Assembly: GCA_038396625.1 (NCBI GenBank)
Contig: CP121688.1
Location: forward strand, 248,001-312,000
Direction: 5' to 3'
Length of the DNA stretch: 64,000 nucleotides
DNA from: G038396625 sp038396625
GTDB lineage: Bacteria > Bacillota > Clostridia > Peptostreptococcales > Thermotaleaceae
The notes below the pieces were generated by a model. The model was not told where the DNA came from. It saw nothing but the letters and a program-made list of their open reading frames with translations, and made no database searches. Positions 36,834 through 46,658 of the stretch are shown here, piece after piece. The position numbers were made by a program, and so were the translations under genes. Position 1 is the stretch's first letter; each line of letters begins with the position of its first letter.

Positions 36834-36869
36834 ACACTACATACCTAATAATCTAATGTATTTAAGAAC

Positions 36870-36916
36870 AATTTCCCCTACAGTTTAAAACATACTATAG
36901 GGGAAATTTTGTTTTT
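36870..36916 (+). terminator. Strong terminator
   Basis: 15-bp stem with one mismatch (36870-36884 with 36894-36908) and a long T-rich tail. Confidence 0.85.
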
Positions 36917-36943
36917 TAATTAAGGACGAATAGGAGGAAATAA

Positions 36944-37222
36944 ATGAGTGAGGAGTTATATGCAAGTACAACGCTTTTAAGTATTACATTATTCATACTT
37001 TGTGTAGTTGTACAAAATAAGTTTCCAGAAATGTTTGAGGAAGATGAGAATAAAAAACCAATGATTAATATAGAAGTAGACTTGTCAGATCCAATTCAGA
37101 ATACATTATTGTTAGTTGCAGTTATATTACTGCTGCTTCTACCTTATTTAAACTGGATTATTTCGTTAACATACGGTGCTTATGTAATCTATGAGGCACA
37201 TACCAACAGGAACGGGAGGTAG
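36944..37222 (+). CDS. Small membrane protein directly before tnsA
   Basis: 92 residues. A first membrane segment lies at about 9-25, then an acidic loop (FEEDENKKPMINIEVDLSDP), then hydrophobic stretches at about 53-70 and 73-85. TAGGAGG precedes the ATG. It ends 7 bases before tnsA, and the tnsA ribosome binding site overlaps its last codons, so it is in the tns operon. No membrane protein is known in Tn7 transposition; function unknown. Confidence 0.6.
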   Translation: MSEELYASTTLLSITLFILCVVVQNKFPEMFEEDENKKPMINIEVDLSDPIQNTLLLVAVILLLLLPYLNWIISLTYGAYVIYEAHTNRNGR

Positions 37223-37229
37223 AGTAGGT

Positions 37230-38075
37230 ATGGCTAAGAGAAAATTAGTATGGAATGAAAATAAGATAAAAGAATTTATAAAAGAAGGACGAGGCTCTGG
37301 AGAAGGGGAGAATTATAAACCTTGGCTTAATACGCAGGACTTTCCGTCTATGGGTATGACTACCCGAACATTTAGTAAAAAAACAAACCGTATGCATCAT
37401 TTCTTTTCCAATACTCAACTACACTACTTTTATTTACTAGAGTGGGAAGATGCAGTGTTAGACATACGAGAGCATTATCCACTACTGGATTTAGAAGAAG
37501 TTCTAAAAGATACATCAGATTTGAAACTCAATAAATTTCAAAACAAGGAGAATGGAACTTCATATATATTTGCAACTTCTTTTTTAATCACATTACTAGA
37601 TAAGGATGGAAATACAAGGAGCATTGCAAGGTCGATAAAATATGCATCCGAACTTTCTAAAAGTATTACACAAGAGAAACTTGAGATAGAAAGGAGATAC
37701 TGGCAAGAAGGGAAGGGTATAGATTGGGGAATTGTTACTAATAAAGATATCAATATTGTAAGAGCAAAAAATATAGAGTGGATTCGTTCGATTATAGATA
37801 GTAGTGAGTATCTTGGTTTTAGTAAAAGTGATGTGGAGGGACTCATAGAAGGTTTGTTATATAGACTAGTTGAGAGTAAGGGGATTATAAGAGATATTAT
37901 ATTTGGCTACGAGCAAGATTATGATATAGATAAAGGATCAGGACTTCTATTATTCAAATATATGATAGCCAATAAAATAGTAAAGATTGATATGGATAAA
38001 CCTATAAATCTTAAAAACAACAGTAGCACATTGATATTTCCTCAATTTAAAAAGGAAGGAGTGGTGAATCTGTGA
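37230..38075 (+). CDS. tnsA: Tn7-like transposase subunit TnsA, catalytic residues apparently lost
   Basis: 281 residues, aligning along its length with Tn7 TnsA: EGRGSGEGENYKPWL near residue 19, HHFFSNTQLHYFYLLEWE near 56, VLDIREHYPLL near 76, and LEIERRYWQE near 151. TnsA normally cuts the 5' ends of the transposon so that it moves by cut-and-paste. In Tn7 the active site is E63, D114, Q130 and K132. Here, by eye, these positions are Q63, S117, S135 and K137, so both metal-binding acids are missing. GGGAGGT lies 10 bases before ATG. The C-terminal TnsC-binding half is kept. The protein may act only as a structural partner. Confidence 0.88.
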   Translation: MAKRKLVWNENKIKEFIKEGRGSGEGENYKPWLNTQDFPSMGMTTRTFSKKTNRMHHFFSNTQLHYFYLLEWEDAVLDIREHYPLLDLEEVLKDTSDLKLNKFQNKENGTSYIFATSFLITLLDKDGNTRSIARSIKYASELSKSITQEKLEIERRYWQEGKGIDWGIVTNKDINIVRAKNIEWIRSIIDSSEYLGFSKSDVEGLIEGLLYRLVESKGIIRDIIFGYEQDYDIDKGSGLLLFKYMIANKIVKIDMDKPINLKNNSSTLIFPQFKKEGVVNL

Positions 38076-40198
38076 AGTATAGTGTAAATTCTATTATTGA
38101 GACTAAAATAGATGATGGACAACCTATTCTTGAACGGATTCTTTGGCTGGATGAAAAATGGACATATGTAATTGATATTAATAAAAATAATGTTCCTTAT
38201 ATAAAGAAAATAGAAGATTTGGAAACATCTTTAGTAAGTAAAACTGCTGCACTTATAGAGCAAGACCCTTTGATAATTGTATATAAGGAAGAAGATATTC
38301 CTCAAAGATATAAAGATATAAGAGATAAGAATTGGAGTATGATTAAGAAAATTGTTGTGCAGGAGCCACATATATTTCAGAACACCTTTAGAAGAAAACA
38401 TGTTAAAGAGATTTCACAACAGAATAATGTAAGTGAGTTAAGTATTATGAATTTCTTAAAGAGGTATTGGAAAAGAGGGAAAGTGCCTAATGCCCTGCTA
38501 CCTGACTATTTAAATTGCGGAGGACGGGGAAAAGAAAGAGTAGTTGGTGATGTTAAAAGAGGAAGGCCTAGAAAACATCAGGATGTGGTAGGAGAAGGAA
38601 TTAATATAACAGAAGAAATAAAAAAGATATTTACCATATCTATTAATCGTTTCTACTATACTACTGCAAAAAACTCACTGGTACTTACCTATGAATTAAT
38701 GCGGAAAGAATATTTTGTAGATGGACATAAGATGGTTAATGGAGTGAAAGTACCTATCATAAAACCACAATCACAGGTTCCGACCTTTGGTCAGTTCCGC
38801 TATTGGTTTGAAAAGCAGAGAAATATTAAAAAAGAAATTACAAGCCGCTATAGTAATAAGAAGTTTCAAAAGCAGTATAGAGCCATTACCGGAAATGCAT
38901 CAGATGGAGTAATGCAGCCCGGTACATTTGAAATAGATTGTCAAATTGGAGATATATATTTAGTATCAAGGTATAATCGAAATTGGGTGATCGGACGGAG
39001 TGCGTTATATTTTGTTATCGACAGATTCAGTAGACTTATATGCGGTGTCTATGTAGGATTGGAAACTGGATCATATGCTGGTGCAATGATGGCCCTTTTG
39101 AATGCAACCGCAAATAAAGTAGAATTTTGTAAACAGTATGGTATACACATTAAAGAAGAAGATTGGCCTGTACATCACCTTCCAAACAAAATAATCGCAG
39201 ATAGAGGTGAACTTGAGGGAACCAACATTAATAATTTAATAAATACGCTTAATATAGAGACAACCCTAGCCCCCCCATATAGGGCAGATATAAAACCGTA
39301 TATTGAAAATTTCTTTAGCCTTAATAATAATTTTATAAAACCTCATATTCCCGGAGTGATAGACTTGGATGGAAGGGAAAGGGGAGACAAAGATTACAGA
39401 TTGAACAGTTTAATAACTATAGAAGAACTGATGATTATTATAATAAAGGCAGTTTTGTATTATAACAACTATCATATCCTTAATAACTTCAAGCGTGATG
39501 AGATGATGATAGCAGATAATATACCATGTGTTCCAAGAGATATATTTAATTGGGGCATTGCAAATAGAGGGGGTACGCTACGAACTGTTTCAGAAGATGT
39601 AGTCAAGTTAGCCCTGATGCCTTCAGATGAAGCCACTGTAACTGCTAAAGGTGTAAAATATAAAGATATGTATTATGTTTCAAAGGAAATGTTAAAGAAC
39701 CAAACATTTGTAAATGCCAGAAAGAAAACTTGGAAGGTAAAGATTAGTTATGATCCAAGGGATCTAAACTATATATATGTTCATGGGGATTCTCCGAAGG
39801 ATTATGAAGTATGCTACTTAACTGATGCAAATAGCAGGTACAAAGATAAAACAATTGAAGAAATAGAATATCTATTGACAGCAGAGAAAATGCAGAAAAA
39901 GAAGATGAAAGATATAGATGCCCAAGCCAAAACGCAATTGATAGCAGAGATAGAAGATATTGTACAACAAGCGAAAGAAAAACTTGATAAGGAGCCTGTA
40001 AGCGAAGAAAGCGATAAAAAAAGAATTGAAAATATAAGAGAAAACAGAAAAATTGAAAAGACGGCTAATAGGGTAAAGGAAGCATTTAAGTTAGAAGTTG
40101 AAGAAAAGCCTGTAGAAGATAGTGATTTTCATGAAGAAGAAGTAGATCCCATAGAATTGCTTCTAATAAAGCAAAAGGAGGGATTACAAAGTGACTGA
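38072..40198 (+). CDS. tnsB: Tn7-like transposase TnsB (DDE)
   Basis: 708 residues. Binds the transposon ends and joins their 3' ends to target DNA. The RNase H-like core has D289 (FEIDCQIGD), D377 (IIADRGE) and E412 (YIENFF). The spacing of 88 and 35 residues equals that of the Tn7 TnsB triad. N-terminal DNA-binding domains (VSELSIMNFLKRYWKRGKVP) and a charged, coiled C-terminus that contacts TnsC are present. GTG start overlaps the tnsA stop. The active site looks intact, unlike that of TnsA. Confidence 0.95.
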   Translation: MKYSVNSIIETKIDDGQPILERILWLDEKWTYVIDINKNNVPYIKKIEDLETSLVSKTAALIEQDPLIIVYKEEDIPQRYKDIRDKNWSMIKKIVVQEPHIFQNTFRRKHVKEISQQNNVSELSIMNFLKRYWKRGKVPNALLPDYLNCGGRGKERVVGDVKRGRPRKHQDVVGEGINITEEIKKIFTISINRFYYTTAKNSLVLTYELMRKEYFVDGHKMVNGVKVPIIKPQSQVPTFGQFRYWFEKQRNIKKEITSRYSNKKFQKQYRAITGNASDGVMQPGTFEIDCQIGDIYLVSRYNRNWVIGRSALYFVIDRFSRLICGVYVGLETGSYAGAMMALLNATANKVEFCKQYGIHIKEEDWPVHHLPNKIIADRGELEGTNINNLINTLNIETTLAPPYRADIKPYIENFFSLNNNFIKPHIPGVIDLDGRERGDKDYRLNSLITIEELMIIIIKAVLYYNNYHILNNFKRDEMMIADNIPCVPRDIFNWGIANRGGTLRTVSEDVVKLALMPSDEATVTAKGVKYKDMYYVSKEMLKNQTFVNARKKTWKVKISYDPRDLNYIYVHGDSPKDYEVCYLTDANSRYKDKTIEEIEYLLTAEKMQKKKMKDIDAQAKTQLIAEIEDIVQQAKEKLDKEPVSEESDKKRIENIRENRKIEKTANRVKEAFKLEVEEKPVEDSDFHEEEVDPIELLLIKQKEGLQSD

Positions 40199-41738
40199 TA
40201 GGATACTAATTCCTGATGGATGTAGTGCAGAAGTAGCAGAATATAAAGAGCAGATTATACCTGACTATAAAAACAATCCTTTTATAGAAGTCCTCCCCCC
40301 ACTGCTTACTGCTAGTGAGGTAATAGAAAAATTGGCTTTTTATCCTTCTTATAATGTAGAAGAAAGAAAACTAGATAGCCATCATAGGATACATCTTATT
40401 AACCGGATATTTCAAGTGTTCCAGCCGTTACCAATGAGCATAAAACTAGAAAGTAGAATTTCAAGGTCTATACGGCAAGGATATATCACTAGAAATCCTT
40501 TCGGATGGCAGTTAGCACAAGGGTTTCGTCAGGATTATGAACATTTAGGCAATGGGGCTGTTGATGATAGTAGGATGGTAAATCCATCTTCCAGTGGGTT
40601 TACTTTGCTAGGAGTATCTGGATTAGGGAAAACTTCAGCACTTAACCACATATTAAGATTATATCCACAGGTAATCGTTCATAAAGGCTATTATGAAACA
40701 CCTTTATCCACATATCAGGTGGTGTGGTTAAAACTAGAATGTCCCTATGATGGTTCTATTAAAGGATTGCTATATGACTTTTTTATTAGTATAGATAGAT
40801 TATTAGGAACAAATTATCATCAGAAAATGGTTAAGACAAGACCTACAACAGATATGATGCTTACTGTTATGAATCAAGTAGTACGGAATACAAATCTTGG
40901 CTTACTGGTGATAGACGAGATACAGCATTTAAGTACAGCCAAATCCGGTGGAAGCCAAAAGATGTTGAACTTCTTTGTGAATCTTGTGAACAATGTAGGA
41001 TTACCTGTAATTATGGTAGGAACACCTAAAGCCATGGGAGTTTTACAAGGAGAGTTTAGAAAGGCACGAAGGGGCATAGGAATTGATGGAGATATGATAT
41101 GTGACCGTTTAAAAAAGGATAAGGTATGGAATTTGTTAGTACAAAGTATTTGGCATTATCAATGGACTAAGAAAGAGATCCAACTTACAGATGAACTAAT
41201 AGACACGCTCTATCATGAAACACAGGGAATTCCGGATTTATTAATAAAACTTTACGCAACTGCACAGGCCTATGCCATTTCCAGTGGGAAAGAGGACATT
41301 ACTCCGAGTATACTTAGAAAAGTTGCAAAAGAGAACTTACAGTTGGTGCAACCTATGGTTAAGGCTCTTAGAAGTGGTAGTATTCGGGAAATGGTTAAAT
41401 ACGAAGATGTATATATTCCTAATATAGATTTAAATGATGTTTTAGTGAGTACGAAAGAAAAGGTTAAACTTAATTTTGCTGCTGAAGAACTGCTAAATAA
41501 GATAAAAGAAAAAGAGAATGATAGGAGTATAGAAGAAACTATAAATAAAGAAGTGGTAATGAATAAAAAACAGTCTAAGCAGAAGGTAAAGGAAAAAAGA
41601 GAGCAGATAAATCCCCACGATATTCGTTATATTGTGCAACAAGGAGAAAAAGATAACAAGAGTGTTTATGAGATATTAAAGGAAAAGAGATATATTAAGG
41701 ACTTTAAAAGTGATATTTTTACTGGAGGGATTATATGA
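40191..41738 (+). CDS. tnsC: Tn7-like AAA+ regulator TnsC
   Basis: 515 residues. ATPase that links target recognition by TnsD to TnsA/TnsB. Walker A GVSGLGKT at residues 141-148, Walker B LGLLVIDEIQHL with D242/E243, and sensor region VIMVGTPKAMG. GTG start overlaps the tnsB end by 8 bases. The lysine/glutamate-rich C-terminal tail is as in Tn7. Confidence 0.94.
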   Translation: MTDRILIPDGCSAEVAEYKEQIIPDYKNNPFIEVLPPLLTASEVIEKLAFYPSYNVEERKLDSHHRIHLINRIFQVFQPLPMSIKLESRISRSIRQGYITRNPFGWQLAQGFRQDYEHLGNGAVDDSRMVNPSSSGFTLLGVSGLGKTSALNHILRLYPQVIVHKGYYETPLSTYQVVWLKLECPYDGSIKGLLYDFFISIDRLLGTNYHQKMVKTRPTTDMMLTVMNQVVRNTNLGLLVIDEIQHLSTAKSGGSQKMLNFFVNLVNNVGLPVIMVGTPKAMGVLQGEFRKARRGIGIDGDMICDRLKKDKVWNLLVQSIWHYQWTKKEIQLTDELIDTLYHETQGIPDLLIKLYATAQAYAISSGKEDITPSILRKVAKENLQLVQPMVKALRSGSIREMVKYEDVYIPNIDLNDVLVSTKEKVKLNFAAEELLNKIKEKENDRSIEETINKEVVMNKKQSKQKVKEKREQINPHDIRYIVQQGEKDNKSVYEILKEKRYIKDFKSDIFTGGII

Positions 41739-43450
41739 ACTTTTTTCCTACTCCCTATCCAGATGAAATACTGTATAGCACTCTTGGGCGTTACAGCATA
41801 AGAAGTGGCAATCTAAAAGAGATACATAATTTCGAGGATTTATTTTCTACTAGAAGTTGTATTGCTACCTTAGAGTTGCCTGTAAAACTGGACGCATTAA
41901 TAGAAAACATGCCGATCAATACATTATATACAGCGGAGTATTTTATTAAGTATCATACTCTTTTTCCATATTATGCAGCCTTTATCTCTCCTGAAAGGGC
42001 TGAAGAAATCATAGGTACTATGAGAAATGGAAATGGTTCAATACCTTATATAAAATTAGGTCTTATCTCTTACTCCATTAATCTAAATCAATATTTTAAG
42101 TTTTGTCCTCAATGTTTTAAGGAAGATATTAAAATCTATGGAGAGCCTTATTGGCACAGAATCCATCAAATAACTGGGGTTTTTATATGTCCTAAGCATA
42201 AAACTCCTATTTATAATAGCAAAGAATTAATAAGAGCAGGAAATAGGCAAAGGTTTATAAATCCTACAAGTGATAACTGTATAGTAGAAAAAGAGATACA
42301 GTACACAGATAAAGTTATGGAAAAGATGCTTTGGATGGCGGAAGATATAGACAATCTTCTTAAAGGAAGATTTAGTCATAAAGATCAGGAGTGGTTCAAA
42401 AGTCAATTTAGAGCAAAGTTAATTAAAAAAGGGTATGCACGGATGAATAATTACATTCATCAAAAGAAATTAAAACAAGACTTTCAAGAGTTTTATGGAC
42501 AAGAGTACCTAGATCTTGTACAATCTCCACTGTCTGATTCATCACAGTGTTGGTTATCTGCAATGGTTCGTAACAATAATAGAGTTACATATGCATTAAG
42601 ATATTTATTGTTGGCAAGGTTTTTGGAGATTTCTTTAGATACATTGTTTAATAATAAAATAAGCCTAATCAACAATACTGATATTCCTGAAAATGCAATA
42701 GATGCTTATCAAGGGCTGTGGGAAGAAAGACTTAAAGAACTAATACAACTAAATTTGTCTATTAGAGAGATTGCTTCCATTTTAGGTTCTTCTACAAAAA
42801 CCATAAGAAAGGTTATTGATGAATTGGATATTAAGCCATTTTGGAAGTACAATGGTGGAGGTAAGTATATTAAGAAGAAATATATAGATACGGAAGAATT
42901 TAAGGCCAAAAGAGGAGATTTAAGAAAGCAGTGGCTTGACTTACTTAAACAATACCCAGATAAGAGCAGTAATCAGATTCGTCAGGAGTATCAGGCAGTA
43001 TATAGATGGCTTACAAGATATGATATTGATTGGCTTCGGCAACATGCACGAAGGAATGTAGAAAGACCTAATGCTGTGGACTGGCAACAAAGGGATCAGG
43101 AACTTGTGATAAAGGTGAAGCAAGTGGTAACGGAGATGCAGGAAGGAAAGCCAGAACGAATTACATGGACAACTGTAGGAAGCAAACTAGGAGTAAGTGG
43201 ATGGATGTCCAAGAAAAAAGATAAATTGCCTTTAACAAAGCAATATATAGAATCGGTACAAGAGAGCCTTCAGGAGTTTCAAATCCGCAAAATTAAGTGG
43301 GGAATAAAGCAATTAGAAAAAGAAGATATGGAAATAACTCTATGGAATCTAGTGGAGACAGCAGGAGTTAAGCCTAGATATATGAAATCTATTAGAGCAG
43401 ATATAGAGAAGTTATTGTTAGAAAAAGGATATAATTTTGATATCATATGA
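41735..43450 (+). CDS. tnsD: Tn7-like target-site selector TnsD (TniQ family)
   Basis: 571 residues, slightly longer than Tn7 TnsD. The TniQ domain starts MNFFPTPYPDEILYSTLGRY. A CCCH zinc site is formed by C124, C127, C152 and H155. The C-terminal half has helix-turn-helix regions (IREIASILGSSTKTIRKVID near residue 343), which in Tn7 read the attachment site. ATG overlaps the tnsC stop. Given where the element lies, recognition of the recR 3' end is the natural hypothesis. No second, short TniQ or Cas gene is present. Confidence 0.92.
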   Translation: MNFFPTPYPDEILYSTLGRYSIRSGNLKEIHNFEDLFSTRSCIATLELPVKLDALIENMPINTLYTAEYFIKYHTLFPYYAAFISPERAEEIIGTMRNGNGSIPYIKLGLISYSINLNQYFKFCPQCFKEDIKIYGEPYWHRIHQITGVFICPKHKTPIYNSKELIRAGNRQRFINPTSDNCIVEKEIQYTDKVMEKMLWMAEDIDNLLKGRFSHKDQEWFKSQFRAKLIKKGYARMNNYIHQKKLKQDFQEFYGQEYLDLVQSPLSDSSQCWLSAMVRNNNRVTYALRYLLLARFLEISLDTLFNNKISLINNTDIPENAIDAYQGLWEERLKELIQLNLSIREIASILGSSTKTIRKVIDELDIKPFWKYNGGGKYIKKKYIDTEEFKAKRGDLRKQWLDLLKQYPDKSSNQIRQEYQAVYRWLTRYDIDWLRQHARRNVERPNAVDWQQRDQELVIKVKQVVTEMQEGKPERITWTTVGSKLGVSGWMSKKKDKLPLTKQYIESVQESLQEFQIRKIKWGIKQLEKEDMEITLWNLVETAGVKPRYMKSIRADIEKLLLEKGYNFDII

Positions 43451-43463
43451 GTTTATATATTTT

Positions 43464-43509
43464 AAAGTCATGCGTTGAGGGATTAATAAAACTGACCATG
43501 ACTTTTTTT
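43464..43509 (+). terminator. Terminator of the tns operon
   Basis: AAAGTCATG (43464-43472) pairs with CATGACTTT (43497-43505), then T-run. Confidence 0.75.
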
Positions 43510-43672
43510 AATTAAAAATTGATGGGAGTAACAATAAGTAGAGTTATTAGATTTATTATAATTAGATAATGTGATAAAATGGACTTGTTACATATAACTG
43601 AATATTCAAACAATGTTATAGAGATATTGTGTAAAAATATAAAGGTCGTATAACTGGAGGATATAAAAAATT

Positions 43673-44812
43673 ATGAGTATTGACTTGAAATTGTTGAGAA
43701 AAAGGTTAGCAGAACATAAGGTGTATGATGCATGGCAGTATGTTAATAGTTTGCAAGAAACATTAACTTACATGAATGTTTCCTATAAGATGTTATTAGC
43801 CGTTTATGAGCATAGAAAGGATACTATAAAAAAACTTAATAATGACATGTTTGATACTGCATTAAAAGAAGGTCAATATTCATTTGGCCAAGAGGATTTG
43901 AAAAAGACAGAATTAAATATTGGTGGTTTTGTCATAGATGATGTAATTTTTCTTAGAAAAACTGCACTTGAATTTTTTCATTATGCAAGAGTTAGCATGG
44001 AGGTACTATTTCAAATAGTAAATGCAGCATTATTAGGAGATAAATCATATCCTGTATCAGATAAAGGCTTACTTAGAAAGGTACTAAATGAATTAAGAAA
44101 TAAAGTCGAATTTAAGGATTTATTAGATTTATTAGATACAAACAAAGATGATCCTAATTATAAGTATTTATTAGCATTCGATAACTATATAAAGCACATA
44201 AAAACTATATTGATTACAGTTAAAAACAGTCTTATTTTTGGTAATATTGATGAATTTGTTCTAAATGAATTTTATTATGATGGTAAACTATACAAGGAAG
44301 AAAATGCAATAAATAAAGTTCAAGAAATCAATAATTATGTTATTAAAACTGTTGAAAATATACTATTAGAGGTATTAAAGCAGATACCAAATTGTTTGGA
44401 TAACAGTCATAGAGTACAATCTATAAAATTTAAGCAAATTTTCAAAAAAACTGAAATAGGTTCTGAATTAGAATATATAGCATTTTTTATTGATGTTGAG
44501 AATGATTTAAGTGAATTGCCACAAGAAATTAAAGTTTTACCACTAATTATTAAGCCTAATGATGAGATATATAGTTTTGATTTTAAATTCGATAAAATTT
44601 TCATTAGGAAGAAAGGTGGAGATGAATCATCTATAATGGGTTGTGCTGAACTGAAGAATGGATTAGAGACAAATGAGTTTTATAGAATTTTTGAAGTAAA
44701 GACTTGTGAACTTAAAGATTATTTTCAATACATAGCATCCTTTAAGACCAAGCACTCAAGAATATCTATGAATATTTACGCAATGGAAGGTAGTATCATA
44801 TTTATTCCTTAA
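43673..44812 (+). CDS. Hypothetical 379-residue protein, first cargo after tnsD
   Basis: Begins MSIDLKLLRKRLAEHKVYDA. The first 250 residues are all-helical; DNYIKHIKTILITVKNSLIF near residue 165 recalls helical HEPN-type folds (K/N followed by H), but the RX4-6H signature is not met. The last 120 residues are beta-rich. TGGAGG precedes the ATG. It lies next to the Thoeris genes, so a defence role is possible, but no family was recognised. Confidence 0.5.
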   Translation: MSIDLKLLRKRLAEHKVYDAWQYVNSLQETLTYMNVSYKMLLAVYEHRKDTIKKLNNDMFDTALKEGQYSFGQEDLKKTELNIGGFVIDDVIFLRKTALEFFHYARVSMEVLFQIVNAALLGDKSYPVSDKGLLRKVLNELRNKVEFKDLLDLLDTNKDDPNYKYLLAFDNYIKHIKTILITVKNSLIFGNIDEFVLNEFYYDGKLYKEENAINKVQEINNYVIKTVENILLEVLKQIPNCLDNSHRVQSIKFKQIFKKTEIGSELEYIAFFIDVENDLSELPQEIKVLPLIIKPNDEIYSFDFKFDKIFIRKKGGDESSIMGCAELKNGLETNEFYRIFEVKTCELKDYFQYIASFKTKHSRISMNIYAMEGSIIFIP

Positions 44813-45134
44813 GTTATAGACTATATAAAAATATGTCTTCCTTGAGGATAGTTTTAATCATGATATTGAATTACAGTTAGAAATGCTTTGGCTTAGTAAA
44901 TTAATAGTTAGTATGAGTCTCGAATTATACTTTTTGCAAGTCAGATATTAAAATTTCCTAAGCATTAATCGAATAAGTGTTTTGAACAAATTTACATTGG
45001 AAAATTTAATATATAATAATATGCAAAGTATGCTAGTTTAAAATTTTAATATAGAGGATTTTTTAATAAGAACCTTATTAAACATTATAATTGAATATTA
45101 TTAATTTTCTTATTTAGTAATTGAGGTGATGGTA
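44813..45134. other. Intergenic region before thsA, nothing specific seen
   Basis: About 320 AT-rich bases. It presumably holds the Thoeris promoter; no convincing -35/-10 pair can be chosen by eye. Confidence 0.3.
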
Positions 45135-46595
45135 ATGGAGTTTACGCATGAAATAAATTCATTTATTGAAGATTATATCAAATGTATAAAAGAAGATTGT
45201 GCTGCAATTTTTGCCGGTGCAGGTTTATCAGCATCATGTGGCCATGTTGATTGGAAGGATTTATTAAGAACCCCTGCTAGAAGAATAGGCTTAGATGTAG
45301 ATAAAGAAACTGATTTAGTAACCTTAGCACAATATATTTATAATAAAGACCGCTCAAAGCAGCCTATGGCTGAATTAATAAAAAATAGTTTTGTATCAAG
45401 TAACAACATTAATGAAAACCACAAAATTCTAGCAGAACTACCTATAAGAACTTATTGGACTACTAATTATGATTCATTAATTGAAAGTGGACTTATACAT
45501 ATTGGTAAGAAACCAGATGTAAAAAGATCAGTTAATGATTTATCTACAATAATAAATAAAAGAGATGCGATAGTTTATAAAATGCATGGGGATATAAGCA
45601 ATGCAAGAGATGTAGTTCTAATCAAAGACGATTATGAGTTGTATGAGTTAAAAAATCAGTTATTTAGTATAAATCTTAAAAGAGATTTGATTTCCAAAAC
45701 ATTTTTATTTATTGGTTTTAGTTTTGAAGATCCCAATTTAGAATATATCTTAAGTAAAATAAGAATCTTGATGGATGGACATTCGAGGAAACATTACTGT
45801 TTTTTTAGAAAGATAAAGAGATCAAAGTATGCTGATAATAGGGAGGGAGAAAAGGAATTTCAATATCATAAATTAAAACAAGAATTAAAATGTGCTGATT
45901 TAGAAAGATATTCTATCCAGTCAATACTGGTAGACGAATATTCTGATATAACGGAGATATTAAGAAAGATTGAGACCGGGTACAAAAGGAGCCATGTATT
46001 AATATCAGGAAGTGCAGATGATTATAAAGAATTTAAGATAGAGGATGTAGACCCATTAGATTTTATACATAAACTAAGCGGTGCCATAAGCAAATCGGAT
46101 TGCAAAATTGTTACTGGAGTAGGTAAAGGTATAGGAAGTGCAGTGTTAAATGGTGTTTTAGACTATATATATAAGACAAATACAAGAAAACTTGATGATC
46201 ATATAATTATGAGGCCATTTCCATTGTATGAGACAGGACATGAAGATTTTGAGGAAACAAAAAGAGAGTATAGAAAACAAATGGTTAAATTAGGTGGAAT
46301 TGCTGTTTTTGTTCTAGGCAATAAACTTGATGACGGAGATATTCAGATTGCTGATGGGGTTTTAGAAGAATTTGATATGGCAATTGAAAATAAATTAAAT
46401 GTAGTACCCATTGGAGTAACTGGTTATGCTAGTAAAATATTATGGGATAAGGTAATGGGAAACTTTGAGCAATATTATCCTGATAATATGGAGTTAAAGG
46501 AAGAATTTGAATTACTAGGCAAGGAAGAACTAACATCAGACGAGATTATTAAAACGACATGTAAAATAATTAATAAACTAAAAGAAGTATACTAG
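45135..46595 (+). CDS. thsA: Thoeris effector ThsA (SIR2-SLOG NADase)
   Basis: 486 residues, close to the 476 of Bacillus cereus ThsA. The SIR2-like NADase domain has the AGAGLSAS nucleotide motif near residue 27, N111 (WTTNYDSL) and H151 (KMHGDI), matching the catalytic N112/H152 of the B. cereus protein. The C-terminal SLOG domain (HVLISGSADDYKE, then KIVTGVGKGIGSAVLNGV) binds the cyclic ADP-ribose signal. On phage infection it would deplete NAD+. ATG 45135 follows GAGGTGA. thsB starts 63 bases downstream. Confidence 0.92.
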   Translation: MEFTHEINSFIEDYIKCIKEDCAAIFAGAGLSASCGHVDWKDLLRTPARRIGLDVDKETDLVTLAQYIYNKDRSKQPMAELIKNSFVSSNNINENHKILAELPIRTYWTTNYDSLIESGLIHIGKKPDVKRSVNDLSTIINKRDAIVYKMHGDISNARDVVLIKDDYELYELKNQLFSINLKRDLISKTFLFIGFSFEDPNLEYILSKIRILMDGHSRKHYCFFRKIKRSKYADNREGEKEFQYHKLKQELKCADLERYSIQSILVDEYSDITEILRKIETGYKRSHVLISGSADDYKEFKIEDVDPLDFIHKLSGAISKSDCKIVTGVGKGIGSAVLNGVLDYIYKTNTRKLDDHIIMRPFPLYETGHEDFEETKREYRKQMVKLGGIAVFVLGNKLDDGDIQIADGVLEEFDMAIENKLNVVPIGVTGYASKILWDKVMGNFEQYYPDNMELKEEFELLGKEELTSDEIIKTTCKIINKLKEVY

Positions 46596-46658
46596 ATAGG
46601 TGTGTTATAATCTTTGATGATTTTGATTAAAGGATATAGGGAAAAAGGGGGAGGCTTT

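Noticed and set aside
37230..43450. CRISPR-associated transposon
   Set aside because: tnsABCD is present, but there is no cas gene, no second short TniQ and no spacer array anywhere in the window; TnsD has the long target-binding form.
43673..44812. HEPN ribonuclease
   Set aside because: Helical context and a K-H pair recall HEPN folds, but the RX4-6H signature is absent; left as hypothetical.
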